From a virus, in IMG/VR virus record IMGVR_UViG_3300022562_002172, positions 1 to 63,201 of that record: 63,201 nucleotides of DNA; one strand, given 5' to 3'. This document shows positions 16,119 through 24,024 of this stretch, piece by piece. Both the position numbers and the translations under genes were made by a program. Under the pieces are notes generated by a model. The model was not told the origin of the DNA and searched no databases. It was given only the letters and a program-made list of their open reading frames with translations. Within the stretch, counting starts at the first letter, position 1. Every line of letters starts with the position of its first letter.

Positions 16119-16804
16119 ACCGGCCGAGTCCAACGTCCGTCCTCCTCGAGTCCATGAAAGCAATCGGACCGTACGGCGACCGCCTCCGCGTGAAGCTCCT
16201 CGTAGAAGGATTCTGGGAAGCCCGTGTCTATCACTTCCTCGCCGGCGTCCGAGACGCCCGTGGTCTCCGCCATCTCGGAGAGGTCCGACACCATCCGGTT
16301 GTAAAACGGGATGATCTCCATGTTCCCGCGAGCGGCCTCTCGGCGCATATACTGGAAGAGGCTCAGGAAGTCCGCCGCCTTCACGACTGCCTTCGTGTAT
16401 CTGTCCCACTTCGTCTCTACGCTGCCGGTCAGCCCGGTGAAGGACCGGATGGTCTTGGACACCGCCTTCACTTCCGGATCGAGCCTCTCGGACAGGAGAG
16501 CCTCGGCGCGGTCAACCTCTGCCTTGAGCTCCGGGGTCGAGTACTTGAAGACGCGGACGACGTCTCCGGTTACGCACTCCTCGAGGTCGTGTATGAGAGA
16601 CGCGAGGACGACCTTTCCGAGCATGTCCCTGTCCGGAAGGATCTCCAGGTGGATCATCGCGGCGTAGATGGCGACCCAGTACGAATGCTCGGCTACGTTC
16701 TCCTGGACCGCGACCGGGATGCTGCTGAATCTCCAGACGGAGCTGAGGCGCCGGACGTCACCGGTCGACGCCCGTATCACCCCTCCCCAAGAGCTTTTCG
16801 ACAT
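16115..16804 (-). CDS. HD-domain phosphohydrolase (YfbR/5'-deoxynucleotidase-like)
   Basis: A 229-residue protein with the HD order of YfbR/HDDC2 enzymes: VAEHSYWVAIYAAMIH near residues 33-48, LASLIHDLEECVTGDV near 65-80 (HD pair), and VVKAADFLSLFQYM later (final Asp). Family members remove phosphate from deoxynucleoside monophosphates. Translationally coupled to mazG, so the pair is a nucleotide-pool module. ATG 16804 lies six bases after TATCCT. Confidence 0.85.
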   Translation of the reverse strand: MSKSSWGGVIRASTGDVRRLSSVWRFSSIPVAVQENVAEHSYWVAIYAAMIHLEILPDRDMLGKVVLASLIHDLEECVTGDVVRVFKYSTPELKAEVDRAEALLSERLDPEVKAVSKTIRSFTGLTGSVETKWDRYTKAVVKAADFLSLFQYMRREAARGNMEIIPFYNRMVSDLSEMAETTGVSDAGEEVIDTGFPESFYEELHAEAVAVRSDCFHGLEEDGRWTRPV

Positions 16805-16982
16805 CCAGGGAGGATACATCCGCCCCCTGTTGCCCCGACAGCCTGTTCACGGACGCTCGGATTCCCCTGGACCGGAAGCCCTCGATGAGCTTTGAGGCCT
16901 CCTCGTTCGTCATCATCCCGTGCCGTATGACCAGGTCCCCGTCCTCGTCCACGTATTCAATGGAATAGAAGTCCTTGCCCAC
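16758..16982 (-). CDS. Small hypothetical protein
   Basis: A 74-residue protein (KDFYSIEYVDEDGDLVIRHG then a helix NEEASKLIEGFRSRGI). GTG 16982 follows an AAGGAG site. The C-terminus overlaps the HD gene by 47 bases. The beta-then-helix pattern suggests a small alpha/beta fold. Function unknown. Confidence 0.65.
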   Translation of the reverse strand: MGKDFYSIEYVDEDGDLVIRHGMMTNEEASKLIEGFRSRGIRASVNRLSGQQGADVSSLDVEKLLGRGDTGVDR

Positions 16983-17030
16983 GTCGGCTCCTTGTGTAAG
17001 TTCCGATCCGGGACCCGTACCGAGCCGAAG

Positions 17031-17276
17031 ATGGAGAAAGTACCGAAGATCGGGACAGGCAAGTGCTCGGGGTGCGGGCAGAGTGAAAGGCTTCTCGACG
17101 GGGCGTGCGGAGAGTGCAGGAAGAGATACGGCAGGAACTGCGGATACTTCATGGTCCGGGTCAGGAGCGATCCGCGCTTCGCCATGATGTGCTACCGCGC
17201 GCTCCCCGGGGATCACGAGCGCAAGAAGTTCGTGGAGATGTTCGGCGACCCTAGGACGTCGATAGCCGAGCGCTGA
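17031..17276 (+). CDS. Zinc-ribbon small protein
   Basis: An 81-residue protein with CSGC near residue 11 and CGEC near 25, then NCGYFMVRVRSDPRF. Basic overall. Upstream are TAAGTT (about 30 bases) and TACCGA (seven bases). It precedes a membrane protein gene by six bases. Confidence 0.65.
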   Translation: MEKVPKIGTGKCSGCGQSERLLDGACGECRKRYGRNCGYFMVRVRSDPRFAMMCYRALPGDHERKKFVEMFGDPRTSIAER

Positions 17277-17282
17277 CGTCGG

Positions 17283-17546
17283 ATGGCGTCCCTCCTAATG
17301 GTTCTCTGGATGTCCTTGGCGTCTATCGGCGTGTGGACAGGGGGACCGCGCGTGCCGCCCCTGGATGCGCTCCAGGCCGCGATTCAGGTCACGTGCCTTG
17401 CTGCGGCGAGCGTCCAGGCCGGCTACATGGAGACCGGGAGGGACTCGAGGCTTCGCAGGCCACTGCAGGTCCTGGCGCTCGCTTTGTTCCTTGCTGCCGT
17501 CGTCCTGAACAATCCGGCCGTCGCGGTGAGGGTGTTCTCTCCCTGA
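17283..17546 (+). CDS. Small membrane protein
   Basis: An 87-residue protein with two or three hydrophobic segments (ASLLMVLWMSLASIGVW; LQAAIQVTCLAAASVQAG; LQVLALALFLAAVVL). No enzymatic motif. Could be a holin-like or envelope-modifying protein, but nothing specific supports this. Confidence 0.65.
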   Translation: MASLLMVLWMSLASIGVWTGGPRVPPLDALQAAIQVTCLAAASVQAGYMETGRDSRLRRPLQVLALALFLAAVVLNNPAVAVRVFSP

Positions 17547-17547
17547 G

Positions 17548-18015
17548 CTACTTTGACCTGCGGTAGATGTCCACGAGGCTTTCGTCGCGCCTCTCCCGCA
17601 TGGACTCCAGACGGATTATAAGCTTGGCCAGCGGTATCCTCGCTAGTCCGCCAGCGGCCCTCAGCATCGACAGGGCCTTCTCCGGATCCCCTCTGGTCGA
17701 CGTCGCCTGGCCGACAAGCTCCTGAGCCCTCTTGGCCCTTCTCTGTTCCTCCTCGCCCATCGGGAAGAGGACGGCCTCGTCTTCCTCCACGATGGCCCAG
17801 CTCCCGTCCTCCCACGGGACCTCTGCGCTTAGTGCCCGCACGAGCCCGGCTTGGACAACGCGCTGATACCATTCGGGCCCGACGTTCGCCTCCCCCGTGC
17901 GGTTCAGTCTCCAGAACCCATCGCCCTTACGGACGATGAGAAAGTCCGGGATGAGCGGAAGGTCTTCCAGGAGCTCCTCCTCCATGCCGTAGGCGACGAG
18001 GAACTTTCCGTCCAT
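17548..18015 (-). CDS. Hypothetical protein
   Basis: A 155-residue protein, N-terminal half mixed alpha/beta (FLVAYGMEEELLEDLPLIPD), C-terminal half basic and helical. ATG 18015 follows TAGGAT by six bases, so probably a leaderless message. Not recognised. Confidence 0.7.
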   Translation of the reverse strand: MDGKFLVAYGMEEELLEDLPLIPDFLIVRKGDGFWRLNRTGEANVGPEWYQRVVQAGLVRALSAEVPWEDGSWAIVEEDEAVLFPMGEEEQRRAKRAQELVGQATSTRGDPEKALSMLRAAGGLARIPLAKLIIRLESMRERRDESLVDIYRRSK

Positions 18016-18021
18016 GCCGGG

Positions 18022-18027
18022 ATCCTA
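18022..18027 (-). promoter_or_regulatory. TANNNT promoter box (TAGGAT), leaderless
   Basis: TAGGAT, six bases, ATG 18015; the TAG of the box is also the stop codon of the upstream gene. Confidence 0.5.
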
Positions 18028-18330
18028 CGCTATGGATAGGAGAAGCGCGAAGAAGACGATCATGGACACGATGGATCCGAGCACGAGGAGCCCCGCAGTC
18101 GCGAAGAAACTGCGCACCTTCTTGGCCGGCGGCAGGGCCGGCCTCCGGGGTTCGTCCGGAGCCACCAAGACGGTCGGGGCCATGTTATAGTTGATGACCC
18201 CATAGTTCACGTTCAGGACCGGTCCAAGGAGGGCGCGCTGGGCGCTGTAGTCCGGCCGTCCCTGTCCGCAGTCCGGACATGAACCCCCGCCCCCGTTCGG
18301 CTTCCCACACGTCGCGCAGATCCAATTCAT
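18025..18330 (-). CDS. Zinc-ribbon plus transmembrane protein
   Basis: A 101-residue protein with an N-terminal zinc ribbon (CATC, CPDC), a flexible middle, and one C-terminal membrane span (FATAGLLVLGSIVSMIVFFA). The layout resembles tail-anchored zinc-ribbon proteins with the ribbon in the cytosol. Function unknown. Confidence 0.7.
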   Translation of the reverse strand: MNWICATCGKPNGGGGSCPDCGQGRPDYSAQRALLGPVLNVNYGVINYNMAPTVLVAPDEPRRPALPPAKKVRSFFATAGLLVLGSIVSMIVFFALLLSIA

Positions 18331-18331
18331 G

Positions 18332-18442
18332 TCACCGGATACGCCGAAGCTCTCTGTACCTACGGCAGGCGTTGAGACCCTCGAAGCCGTGCCGGTGCTG
18401 TTCCGGGTATTCCTTGGTGTTGAACTTCTCTTTCCGGGTCAT
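18332..18442 (-). CDS. Micro-protein (36 aa)
   Basis: A 36-residue basic frame (MTRKEKFNTKEYPEQHRHGF...) whose ATG overlaps the upstream TGA (ATGA) and which ends just before the next ATG. Exact operonic fit supports translation. Function unknown. Confidence 0.5.
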   Translation of the reverse strand: MTRKEKFNTKEYPEQHRHGFEGLNACRRYRELRRIR

Positions 18443-18711
18443 CTCATCTGCTCCAGGTATGCCAGGGCGTACCTGGCATGGTGCGCCATCGTCTCGAGGT
18501 CGCGCCTCAGCCTGGCCTCAGCCTCGGGACTGAGTTTCCGCCGCGGTTTGAGCGGAATCCTCTTGCCCTGGCTCCGAAGGAGCCTAACGTGCTCCCAAAG
18601 GAACACGTCTTCGACGCCCTTCCCGCTGCTGACGTCCGGAAGGCCCCCTGGGTCCGGCTTCTCGAACCTCCCGTACTTGCCAAGGTAAACTGATTCGGAT
18701 TCTTTCCTCAT
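18439..18711 (-). CDS. Small basic hypothetical protein
   Basis: A 90-residue basic helical protein (RRKLSPEAEARLRRDLETM). TAGCGT (18718-18723) lies six bases before ATG 18711. Overlaps the micro-gene downstream. Not recognised. Confidence 0.7.
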   Translation of the reverse strand: MRKESESVYLGKYGRFEKPDPGGLPDVSSGKGVEDVFLWEHVRLLRSQGKRIPLKPRRKLSPEAEARLRRDLETMAHHARYALAYLEQMR

Positions 18712-18717
18712 TTCGGA

Positions 18718-18723
18718 ACGCTA
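18718..18723 (-). promoter_or_regulatory. TANNNT promoter box (TAGCGT), leaderless
   Basis: TAGCGT, six bases, ATG 18711; the first TAG also ends the upstream gene. Confidence 0.5.
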
Positions 18724-19380
18724 CACCGTGCGGCAGCCCTGGAGGGCGGCCTTGATCGCGTCCTCGAGGTCCATCTCGTCCACCCGTCGTCCGAGGGCGT
18801 CCACGGCCTTCTTCGCCTGGGGCTTCTTGTAGCCGAGGTCCATTAGGGCGGCCAGGGCGTCCTGGTAGTTGCGGGACTCGGCCGGGTCGAACTTCGGTTG
18901 GCGGATCGGGATGACCTTCGCCATTCCGGGGACAACTCGGGTCACGGCGGCCGGGGCCGGGGCACTCATCTTCCGGAGGGCCCGCTCTCGCTCCTCGGGA
19001 GACAGGGAGTCCTGGAAGGCCTTCGCGGTGAGAGGATCGGACGTGATCCGGGCGGGGTCGACCACGTCGACCATGAAATCCACGTACTCCACCTCCGACA
19101 CGGATCCAGACCGGATGCCGATACTAGGGCACTGGCGGTGGACCGTCATGAGCTCGCACCCGGCGCTCGCCTTTCCGTCGACGCCGACGATCCGCTCGAC
19201 CGTCTGCACGGCCTGCGGGTTCCGTGCCTCCACGAGGAGGAGCCGGGTGATACGACCCCCGACGGTCATTGCGAAGAGGAACCACGCCTGGTTGAGGCCG
19301 TACGACGGATGATCCGCGCGAAGAAGCTCGGTCTGTCCCATGTCCTCCCGTATCCGGCGGGCGGCCGGATCTACGGTCAT
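18721..19380 (-). CDS. Protein with a RuvA-type domain III
   Basis: A 219-residue protein. The last 50 residues (NYQDALAALMDLGYKKPQAK, then KAVDALGRRVDEMDLEDAI) match the three-helix domain III of RuvA, the part that binds RuvB. The DNA-binding domains I and II are absent; the N-terminal 150 residues look different (WFLFAMTVGGRITRLLLVEA). With ruvB and ruvC in the same window it may be a RuvB partner. UBA-like helical domains are the main alternative. Confidence 0.68.
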   Translation of the reverse strand: MTVDPAARRIREDMGQTELLRADHPSYGLNQAWFLFAMTVGGRITRLLLVEARNPQAVQTVERIVGVDGKASAGCELMTVHRQCPSIGIRSGSVSEVEYVDFMVDVVDPARITSDPLTAKAFQDSLSPEERERALRKMSAPAPAAVTRVVPGMAKVIPIRQPKFDPAESRNYQDALAALMDLGYKKPQAKKAVDALGRRVDEMDLEDAIKAALQGCRTV

Positions 19381-19667
19381 ACGGGGCGGAGGACGAGGTC
19401 CGAGGCCGAGACGCGGACGTCCTGCACCTCGGACCCCTCATCCTCCGCCACATACCAGATGCCGTCCCGGAGCTCCGGCGTCCCGGAGCCGAACCTCACG
19501 CCCCTGTCCTGGCTGAGGCCGACCCACCTCCCGAGCCCTGGGTGAAAGAGGCCGAAGTCGTCCCTGAAGTCGGCCATGAAGGCCGGGGTTCCGTCCTCTA
19601 CCCTCTCCATGGTGAGCAGGACCAAGTACGAATCCGGCGGGACGATGCCCCACTCTATCGGTCTCAC
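19377..19667 (-). CDS. Small beta-rich hypothetical protein
   Basis: A 96-residue, acidic, probably beta-rich protein. GTG 19667 follows TAGCGT (19673-19678) by five bases. Its TGA overlaps the ATG of the RuvA-III-like gene, so they are co-translated. Confidence 0.65.
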   Translation of the reverse strand: MRPIEWGIVPPDSYLVLLTMERVEDGTPAFMADFRDDFGLFHPGLGRWVGLSQDRGVRFGSGTPELRDGIWYVAEDEGSEVQDVRVSASDLVLRPV

Positions 19668-19672
19668 GCGTC

Positions 19673-19678
19673 ACGCTA
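19673..19678 (-). promoter_or_regulatory. TANNNT promoter box (TAGCGT), leaderless
   Basis: TAGCGT, five bases, GTG 19667. Confidence 0.5.
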
Positions 19679-19709
19679 CTTCGATCGTTTATCTGATCTG
19701 CACGGTGCG

Positions 19710-20291
19710 ATGACCCCGTCCAAAGTGTCAGCCGAGCTCCTCCGCGTCGCAGCATCCCTGGACGGAGGTGACGTGAGCCGAAGTGGGACTGAGGCCGCCC
19801 TCGCGGCGGTCCTGGACGGCATCGGGAGGACGGCGCAGGGGTCTCAGGAGGGCGAGCTTGCCGCCCCCGTTGGTCAAGTCATAGCGCACCTGAACCAGTG
19901 GCTCACCGCGAAGTACCGCATCGACGCCTCCTACCGGAGCTATGCGGACCGCGTGAAGGGACCCTGGCGCGACGCGCTCGTCGACCACTGGTATACGCAC
20001 GCCGAGGAGGAGCGCAAGCAGGCCTACGACCTGGCGATGAAGGTCGTGGCTCTCGGAGGAGACCCGATCCAGACCGTCATCGATGTGCCCGCCTCTCCGG
20101 CCTCTCTCGGAGCGTTCTGCGCGCAGCTCGCGCAGCTCGAGCTCGCAGCCATCGAGAACGGCAGGGTCGCAATTCAGCTCGCCGGCGAGAACGCTCCGCT
20201 CCGCGTCTTGGCGGAACAGATCATCTACACGGACGCCCAGCACCTGGACGACATCCGGAGGATGTGCGCCAACTTCGACGTGGCGATGTGA
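19710..20291 (+). CDS. Ferritin-like protein
   Basis: A 193-residue helical protein. WYTHAEEERKQAYDLAMKVV then ALGGDP is the helix-B pattern of bacterioferritin/Dps-like proteins (HAxxE...LGGxP), and a later helix has LAQLELAAIENGRVA. It may bind iron or protect DNA from oxidants. Only some diiron ligands can be placed by eye. Its TGA overlaps the next ATG. Confidence 0.72.
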   Translation: MTPSKVSAELLRVAASLDGGDVSRSGTEAALAAVLDGIGRTAQGSQEGELAAPVGQVIAHLNQWLTAKYRIDASYRSYADRVKGPWRDALVDHWYTHAEEERKQAYDLAMKVVALGGDPIQTVIDVPASPASLGAFCAQLAQLELAAIENGRVAIQLAGENAPLRVLAEQIIYTDAQHLDDIRRMCANFDVAM

Positions 20292-20818
20292 TGCTCGACT
20301 ACAACTCCCTCATCCAGGAGATCTCCGGGGAGTTCCCCGGGTTCGAGATCCGCAAGAAATCGGAGAGCCGGCTCATGAAGGTCATCGACGTCTGCTTGAA
20401 GGTGATCACCTTCGGCGCGATGCGAACCTTCATGACGAGGTTCATCACCACGATAGGGACGTCCGTCTATGTCCCGGACGGATGGGACGACCAGGCCCCG
20501 GTCTCGAGGATCCTCGTGCTGAGGCACGAGCGGGTCCACATGCGGCAGAGCCGCAAGTACGGGGCTATCCTCTTCAAGCTCCTCTATCTTCTGGCCCTGC
20601 CGACGGTTTGGACATACCGGGCCAAATTCGAGATGGAGGCCTACGGGGAGTCGATCAAGGCTTTGGTCGAGTACCGAGGAGAGGACGCCCTTACGGCGGA
20701 GCACAAGGCCGGCCTGATCAAGCATTTCACCTCGGCCGAGTACTTCTGGATGAATCCGTTCAAGAAGTCCGTCGAGAGATGGTACGACACGGCCGTGGCG
20801 GCCGCGAAAAAGGGGTAG
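20291..20818 (+). CDS. HExxH metallopeptidase-like protein
   Basis: A 175-residue protein with RHERVHMRQ near residue 80 (HExxH zinc motif) and FEMEAYGESIKA about 40 residues on, whose Glu could be the third ligand as in gluzincins. Between them lies a hydrophobic stretch (LLYLLALPTVW). It could be a small membrane-associated protease or a peptidase-fold protein without activity. Confidence 0.68.
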   Translation: MLDYNSLIQEISGEFPGFEIRKKSESRLMKVIDVCLKVITFGAMRTFMTRFITTIGTSVYVPDGWDDQAPVSRILVLRHERVHMRQSRKYGAILFKLLYLLALPTVWTYRAKFEMEAYGESIKALVEYRGEDALTAEHKAGLIKHFTSAEYFWMNPFKKSVERWYDTAVAAAKKG

Positions 20819-20819
20819 C

Positions 20820-21335
20820 ATGGAGCAGCTCATTGACATAGGCCTGCCGACGGCCATCGCGTCCCTCGGCGTGTTCTTCGTGGTCCTCTTCGTGGACTAC
20901 ATCCTCAACAAGATCTGGACCTACACGTCCAAGGACTGGGTGAGGGCGTCCATCAAGTGGTCCTGGACGATATGGGCCCCGCTCTGGCCGATCGCCATCG
21001 GTGCCTCCGGAGGGTTCATCAAGGGTCTCCCGATGCCGGAGATGGTGGCCAAGCTCGGCCACGTCCCGGGCCTCGTCTCGGTCATCTACGGCGCGTTCTG
21101 CGGCATGATCAGCATGGCCGTGGTCAAGCAGATCAAGTTCGCGCTGGAGAAGAAAGGGATCGACGTCACGGTCCCGGATCTATCACTGGCGAAGATTCAG
21201 GCCAAGCGCGAGCTCGTCGACAAGTCAGCGGCGAAGCTCGGCCAGAAGAAGTCTGAGTCCAAGCCTCCCCCCGCGAGCGATCCGCCACCGGCGGAGGAGT
21301 CCGCGACGGAGAAGGAAGAGCCTCAGGACGGGTGA
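20820..21335 (+). CDS. Membrane protein, holin-like in form
   Basis: A 171-residue protein with three hydrophobic segments (IASLGVFFVVLFVDYIL; WTIWAPLWPIAIGASGG; VSVIYGAFCGMISMAVV) then a basic and Pro/Glu-rich cytoplasmic tail. AAGGGG precedes the ATG. Length and three spans fit a class I holin, but no lysis gene is next to it. Confidence 0.6.
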   Translation: MEQLIDIGLPTAIASLGVFFVVLFVDYILNKIWTYTSKDWVRASIKWSWTIWAPLWPIAIGASGGFIKGLPMPEMVAKLGHVPGLVSVIYGAFCGMISMAVVKQIKFALEKKGIDVTVPDLSLAKIQAKRELVDKSAAKLGQKKSESKPPPASDPPPAEESATEKEEPQDG

Positions 21336-22504
21336 GCCGCCGGCATGGGCCTGCGGCACGTCGGGCACACCTTGATGGCGTCGAGCTCCGTCTGAACGGC
21401 GAGGACCTCTTCGTTTATCGAAGAAAGCTTCTCCTGTAGTGAGGCCTCCTCCTGCCGGAGGTCGGTAATCTCCGCCAAGAGCTCCGAGGCCCTCAAGAGG
21501 CCGTCCGGGATTCCCGGGTCCTCCGGCAGGAAGACCTCGGCGGAGAGCCTCTCCACGGCCGCCCTCTCAGACTCGATGGCGGCCAGGATGCGGGCGGCGT
21601 CAACGAGCCGGTCCACGTCCTCAGCGATGACATCCTCCGGGACCGACACGTCCTGGACCGGCTTCAGGACGGCTATCTGCATGGCTTCGGCCTGCATCGA
21701 CGCCCAGGTCCTCTCCATTTCAACGAGGGAGTCCATGTGACCGGCGAGGCGGTCCTGTGGGACCTTGACCTCACGGATCGGGTCCCGAAGCAACATGATG
21801 GCTTTGGCCTCGGACCCTATGGAGGAATGAAGCCGCTCCATCAGCTCCACCCTATCCACGTACTCCTGCAGGGACTGGACCTGGGCGTCCAGGTCGTCCC
21901 GGACCCCGAGCAGATGGTCCAGGTCCGAATACCTGGCCTCCTCCTCGCGCAGGAGGTCCGCCTCCTCCTCGCGCACCTTGGCCTGGTCCAGGCACCTCTT
22001 CTTCTGCCTGACGTTGATGGTTATCCCGTCCTGAAGGACGTTCAACCTGGAAACCTCTGACAGGAAGTCGGTGACGGCTGGGCCGGATTTGTTCATCAGG
22101 AAGACTGGCTCGAACTGCGTAGCCAGCCACGGCTGCAGGACGTCGTCCCCGACCTGAACGGACCCGAAGCCCATCGAGGCCACCTGTTCGATCTGTCCCT
22201 TCCCGACTTTGTCGAGGGCCTTGTCGGAATCGACTGGGATCCAGTACCGGTTCACCCCGCGCTCCCCCTTCTCCCACCTGAGCTCCCATCCGTCGGACCT
22301 CAGCTCGACCGTGCAGAACTTTTTCCCCTTGCGCACGTCCCCGGTCACAGGGGACCCTAGGAGAGCCCCGGAGATAGCGCGTATGATCGCGCTCTTCCCG
22401 ATGTTCGTCGGACCGGTGACGCAGGTGAAGCCCGAGATGTCGAACTCGACGTCCCCGATGCTCTGGAAGTTTGTGATCTTGACGTGGACCGGGTTCAGCT
22501 TCAC
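21323..22504 (-). CDS. Half-length Rad50/SbcC-like ATPase
   Basis: A 393-residue protein. The N-terminus has the RecF/Rad50 lobe (VKITNFQSIGDVEFDISGF, Walker A GPTNIGKS near residues 31-38), then a long acidic coiled coil, and it stops soon after a zinc-hook-like CPTCRRP. The returning coil and the C-terminal Walker B lobe of Rad50/SbcC are missing, and the flanking genes do not supply them. It may pair with a separate C-lobe elsewhere. GTG start overlaps the 55-aa gene. Confidence 0.8.
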   Translation of the reverse strand: MKLNPVHVKITNFQSIGDVEFDISGFTCVTGPTNIGKSAIIRAISGALLGSPVTGDVRKGKKFCTVELRSDGWELRWEKGERGVNRYWIPVDSDKALDKVGKGQIEQVASMGFGSVQVGDDVLQPWLATQFEPVFLMNKSGPAVTDFLSEVSRLNVLQDGITINVRQKKRCLDQAKVREEEADLLREEEARYSDLDHLLGVRDDLDAQVQSLQEYVDRVELMERLHSSIGSEAKAIMLLRDPIREVKVPQDRLAGHMDSLVEMERTWASMQAEAMQIAVLKPVQDVSVPEDVIAEDVDRLVDAARILAAIESERAAVERLSAEVFLPEDPGIPDGLLRASELLAEITDLRQEEASLQEKLSSINEEVLAVQTELDAIKVCPTCRRPMPAAHPS

Positions 22505-22668
22505 GAGCCCTCCTCCTTGCTAGCTCGCTCCTTCACCTTCCTGGTCGCCTCGAGGGCGCGCTCGAGGAAGGCCTCCATGAAATCCAAATCCCTCTGTGTG
22601 AACTTTCCGTCCTTGAGCAGCTCGTTGAGGTCCTTGAAGACCCTCTCTATCCGGTCGAACGTGGTCAT
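22501..22668 (-). CDS. Small helical protein (55 aa) between recA and the SbcC-like gene
   Basis: A 55-residue frame (MTTFDRIERVFKDLNELLKD, then helices ending KERASKEEGS). ATG overlaps the recA stop (ATGA) and its TGA overlaps the next GTG (GTGA). Likely a small recombination accessory protein, by position only. Confidence 0.65.
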   Translation of the reverse strand: MTTFDRIERVFKDLNELLKDGKFTQRDLDFMEAFLERALEATRKVKERASKEEGS

Positions 22669-23993
22669 ACCTGGATGTCCGGTGCCGTAACCGGTGCCGT
22701 ATCCTCGAGGCCCTCATCGCCGACGAGCTCCCCGTCCTCGTAGTCGGGAGGTCCGCCCCCGTCCGGGTACTCGTCGTCGTCCATCCCGTCGTGGGTGGTG
22801 ACGGCGTCCTCGGCGAGCTGGGCGAGCGTCTCGTCGTCGATGGCGCGATACCCCTGAATGATGCTCTCCTGGCAGAGCATGATGAGCTCCCGCATCATGG
22901 CCCCTCCGTTCTCCTTCTGCAGCCCGAGGCGGAAGCGCTCGATACCGTTGGCCTCCACGGACCCGGTCTCGCCCTTGAACTTGTAGACCTCCTGCTTGCT
23001 GTTCCCCTTCTTGACGACGGTCTTCTTGACGATGTCGTAGGCCTCCGCCACGTTGAGCATCGTTCGGAGCTCGTCGACCCCGACCCCGTAGCGGATCGTG
23101 ACCAGGCCGGAGTGCCCCTGCTTGGCGTCAATCTTGTTCTTGATCATCTTGCACTCGACGTCTGTCGCGATTTGGACGTCCTCCCTCTCCTTGAGGATCG
23201 GGTTCCACACCTTCGCCTTCGTCGAGCGCTTGGGCTTGAGCATCATCCGGACGGCCGCGAAGAACTTCAGGGCGTTCCCGCCAGTCGTGCTCTTGGTCGC
23301 CTCCTCACTGAACCCCATGGCCCCGATCTTGTCGCGGGTCTGGTTCAGGAAGATGACGAGGGTCCCCGTGTCTGCGATGACACGCTGGAGCTTCGGCATC
23401 CAGGTCGCCATGAGGCGCGGAATCTCCGCGACGCCCTGCTTTTCTTTCTTGTCCGTGACGTTCCGCTGGTTCTCCCTCTCGGACACGAGCGCGGCCACGG
23501 AGTCGATGACGACAACGTCCACGGAGTTCAAGGCCGCGGTCATGACGAGGGCCTCCGTCTCCTCGAACGAGTGGGGCTGCGCCCTCACCGCCTGTCCGGT
23601 CCCTCCGAGCTCCGGAGGCCTGAAGTCCACACCGAGCTTCATGGCGTAGGTGTCCACGATCGCCGTCTCGAGGTCGACGTAGAGGCCGCATCCGTCGCTC
23701 TTCCCGCCGTTCACGATTCCCTGGGCCATCGCGTGAAGGGCGATGGTCGTCTTCCCGGAGCTCTCCCTCCCGAACACCTCGACGATCTTTCCCCTCGGCC
23801 ATCCGGGGCAGATGAAGCTCCCGTCCTTCAGGCGGGACCCGCCGATCAGCATGTTCAGGACGGTGCTGCCCGTGTTGATGTGGTCCATCCTGAAGGACGG
23901 CTCCACGAACACGTCCGTAATCTTCGATCGCTTCTCCACCGACGTCTTGAGCTTCGCGAGCTTCGGATGGAGCTTGACAATGGCCTTACTCAT
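22665..23993 (-). CDS. recA: RecA recombinase
   Basis: A 442-residue protein. Walker A GRESSGKT at residues 75-82, Walker B-like VDVVVIDSVAAL, L1 region, NQTRDKIGAMG, and TTGGNALKFFAAVRM. The C-terminal 80 residues are extended and end in an acidic tail (DGMDDDEYPDGG..., DIQV), typical of RecA autoregulation. It would load on ssDNA and drive strand exchange. Downstream genes overlap it in one operon with the SbcC-like ATPase. Confidence 0.96.
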   Translation of the reverse strand: MSKAIVKLHPKLAKLKTSVEKRSKITDVFVEPSFRMDHINTGSTVLNMLIGGSRLKDGSFICPGWPRGKIVEVFGRESSGKTTIALHAMAQGIVNGGKSDGCGLYVDLETAIVDTYAMKLGVDFRPPELGGTGQAVRAQPHSFEETEALVMTAALNSVDVVVIDSVAALVSERENQRNVTDKKEKQGVAEIPRLMATWMPKLQRVIADTGTLVIFLNQTRDKIGAMGFSEEATKSTTGGNALKFFAAVRMMLKPKRSTKAKVWNPILKEREDVQIATDVECKMIKNKIDAKQGHSGLVTIRYGVGVDELRTMLNVAEAYDIVKKTVVKKGNSKQEVYKFKGETGSVEANGIERFRLGLQKENGGAMMRELIMLCQESIIQGYRAIDDETLAQLAEDAVTTHDGMDDDEYPDGGGPPDYEDGELVGDEGLEDTAPVTAPDIQV

Positions 23994-24024
23994 GCGTCAC
24001 CTTTGGCGGACATTACACTGGCCT

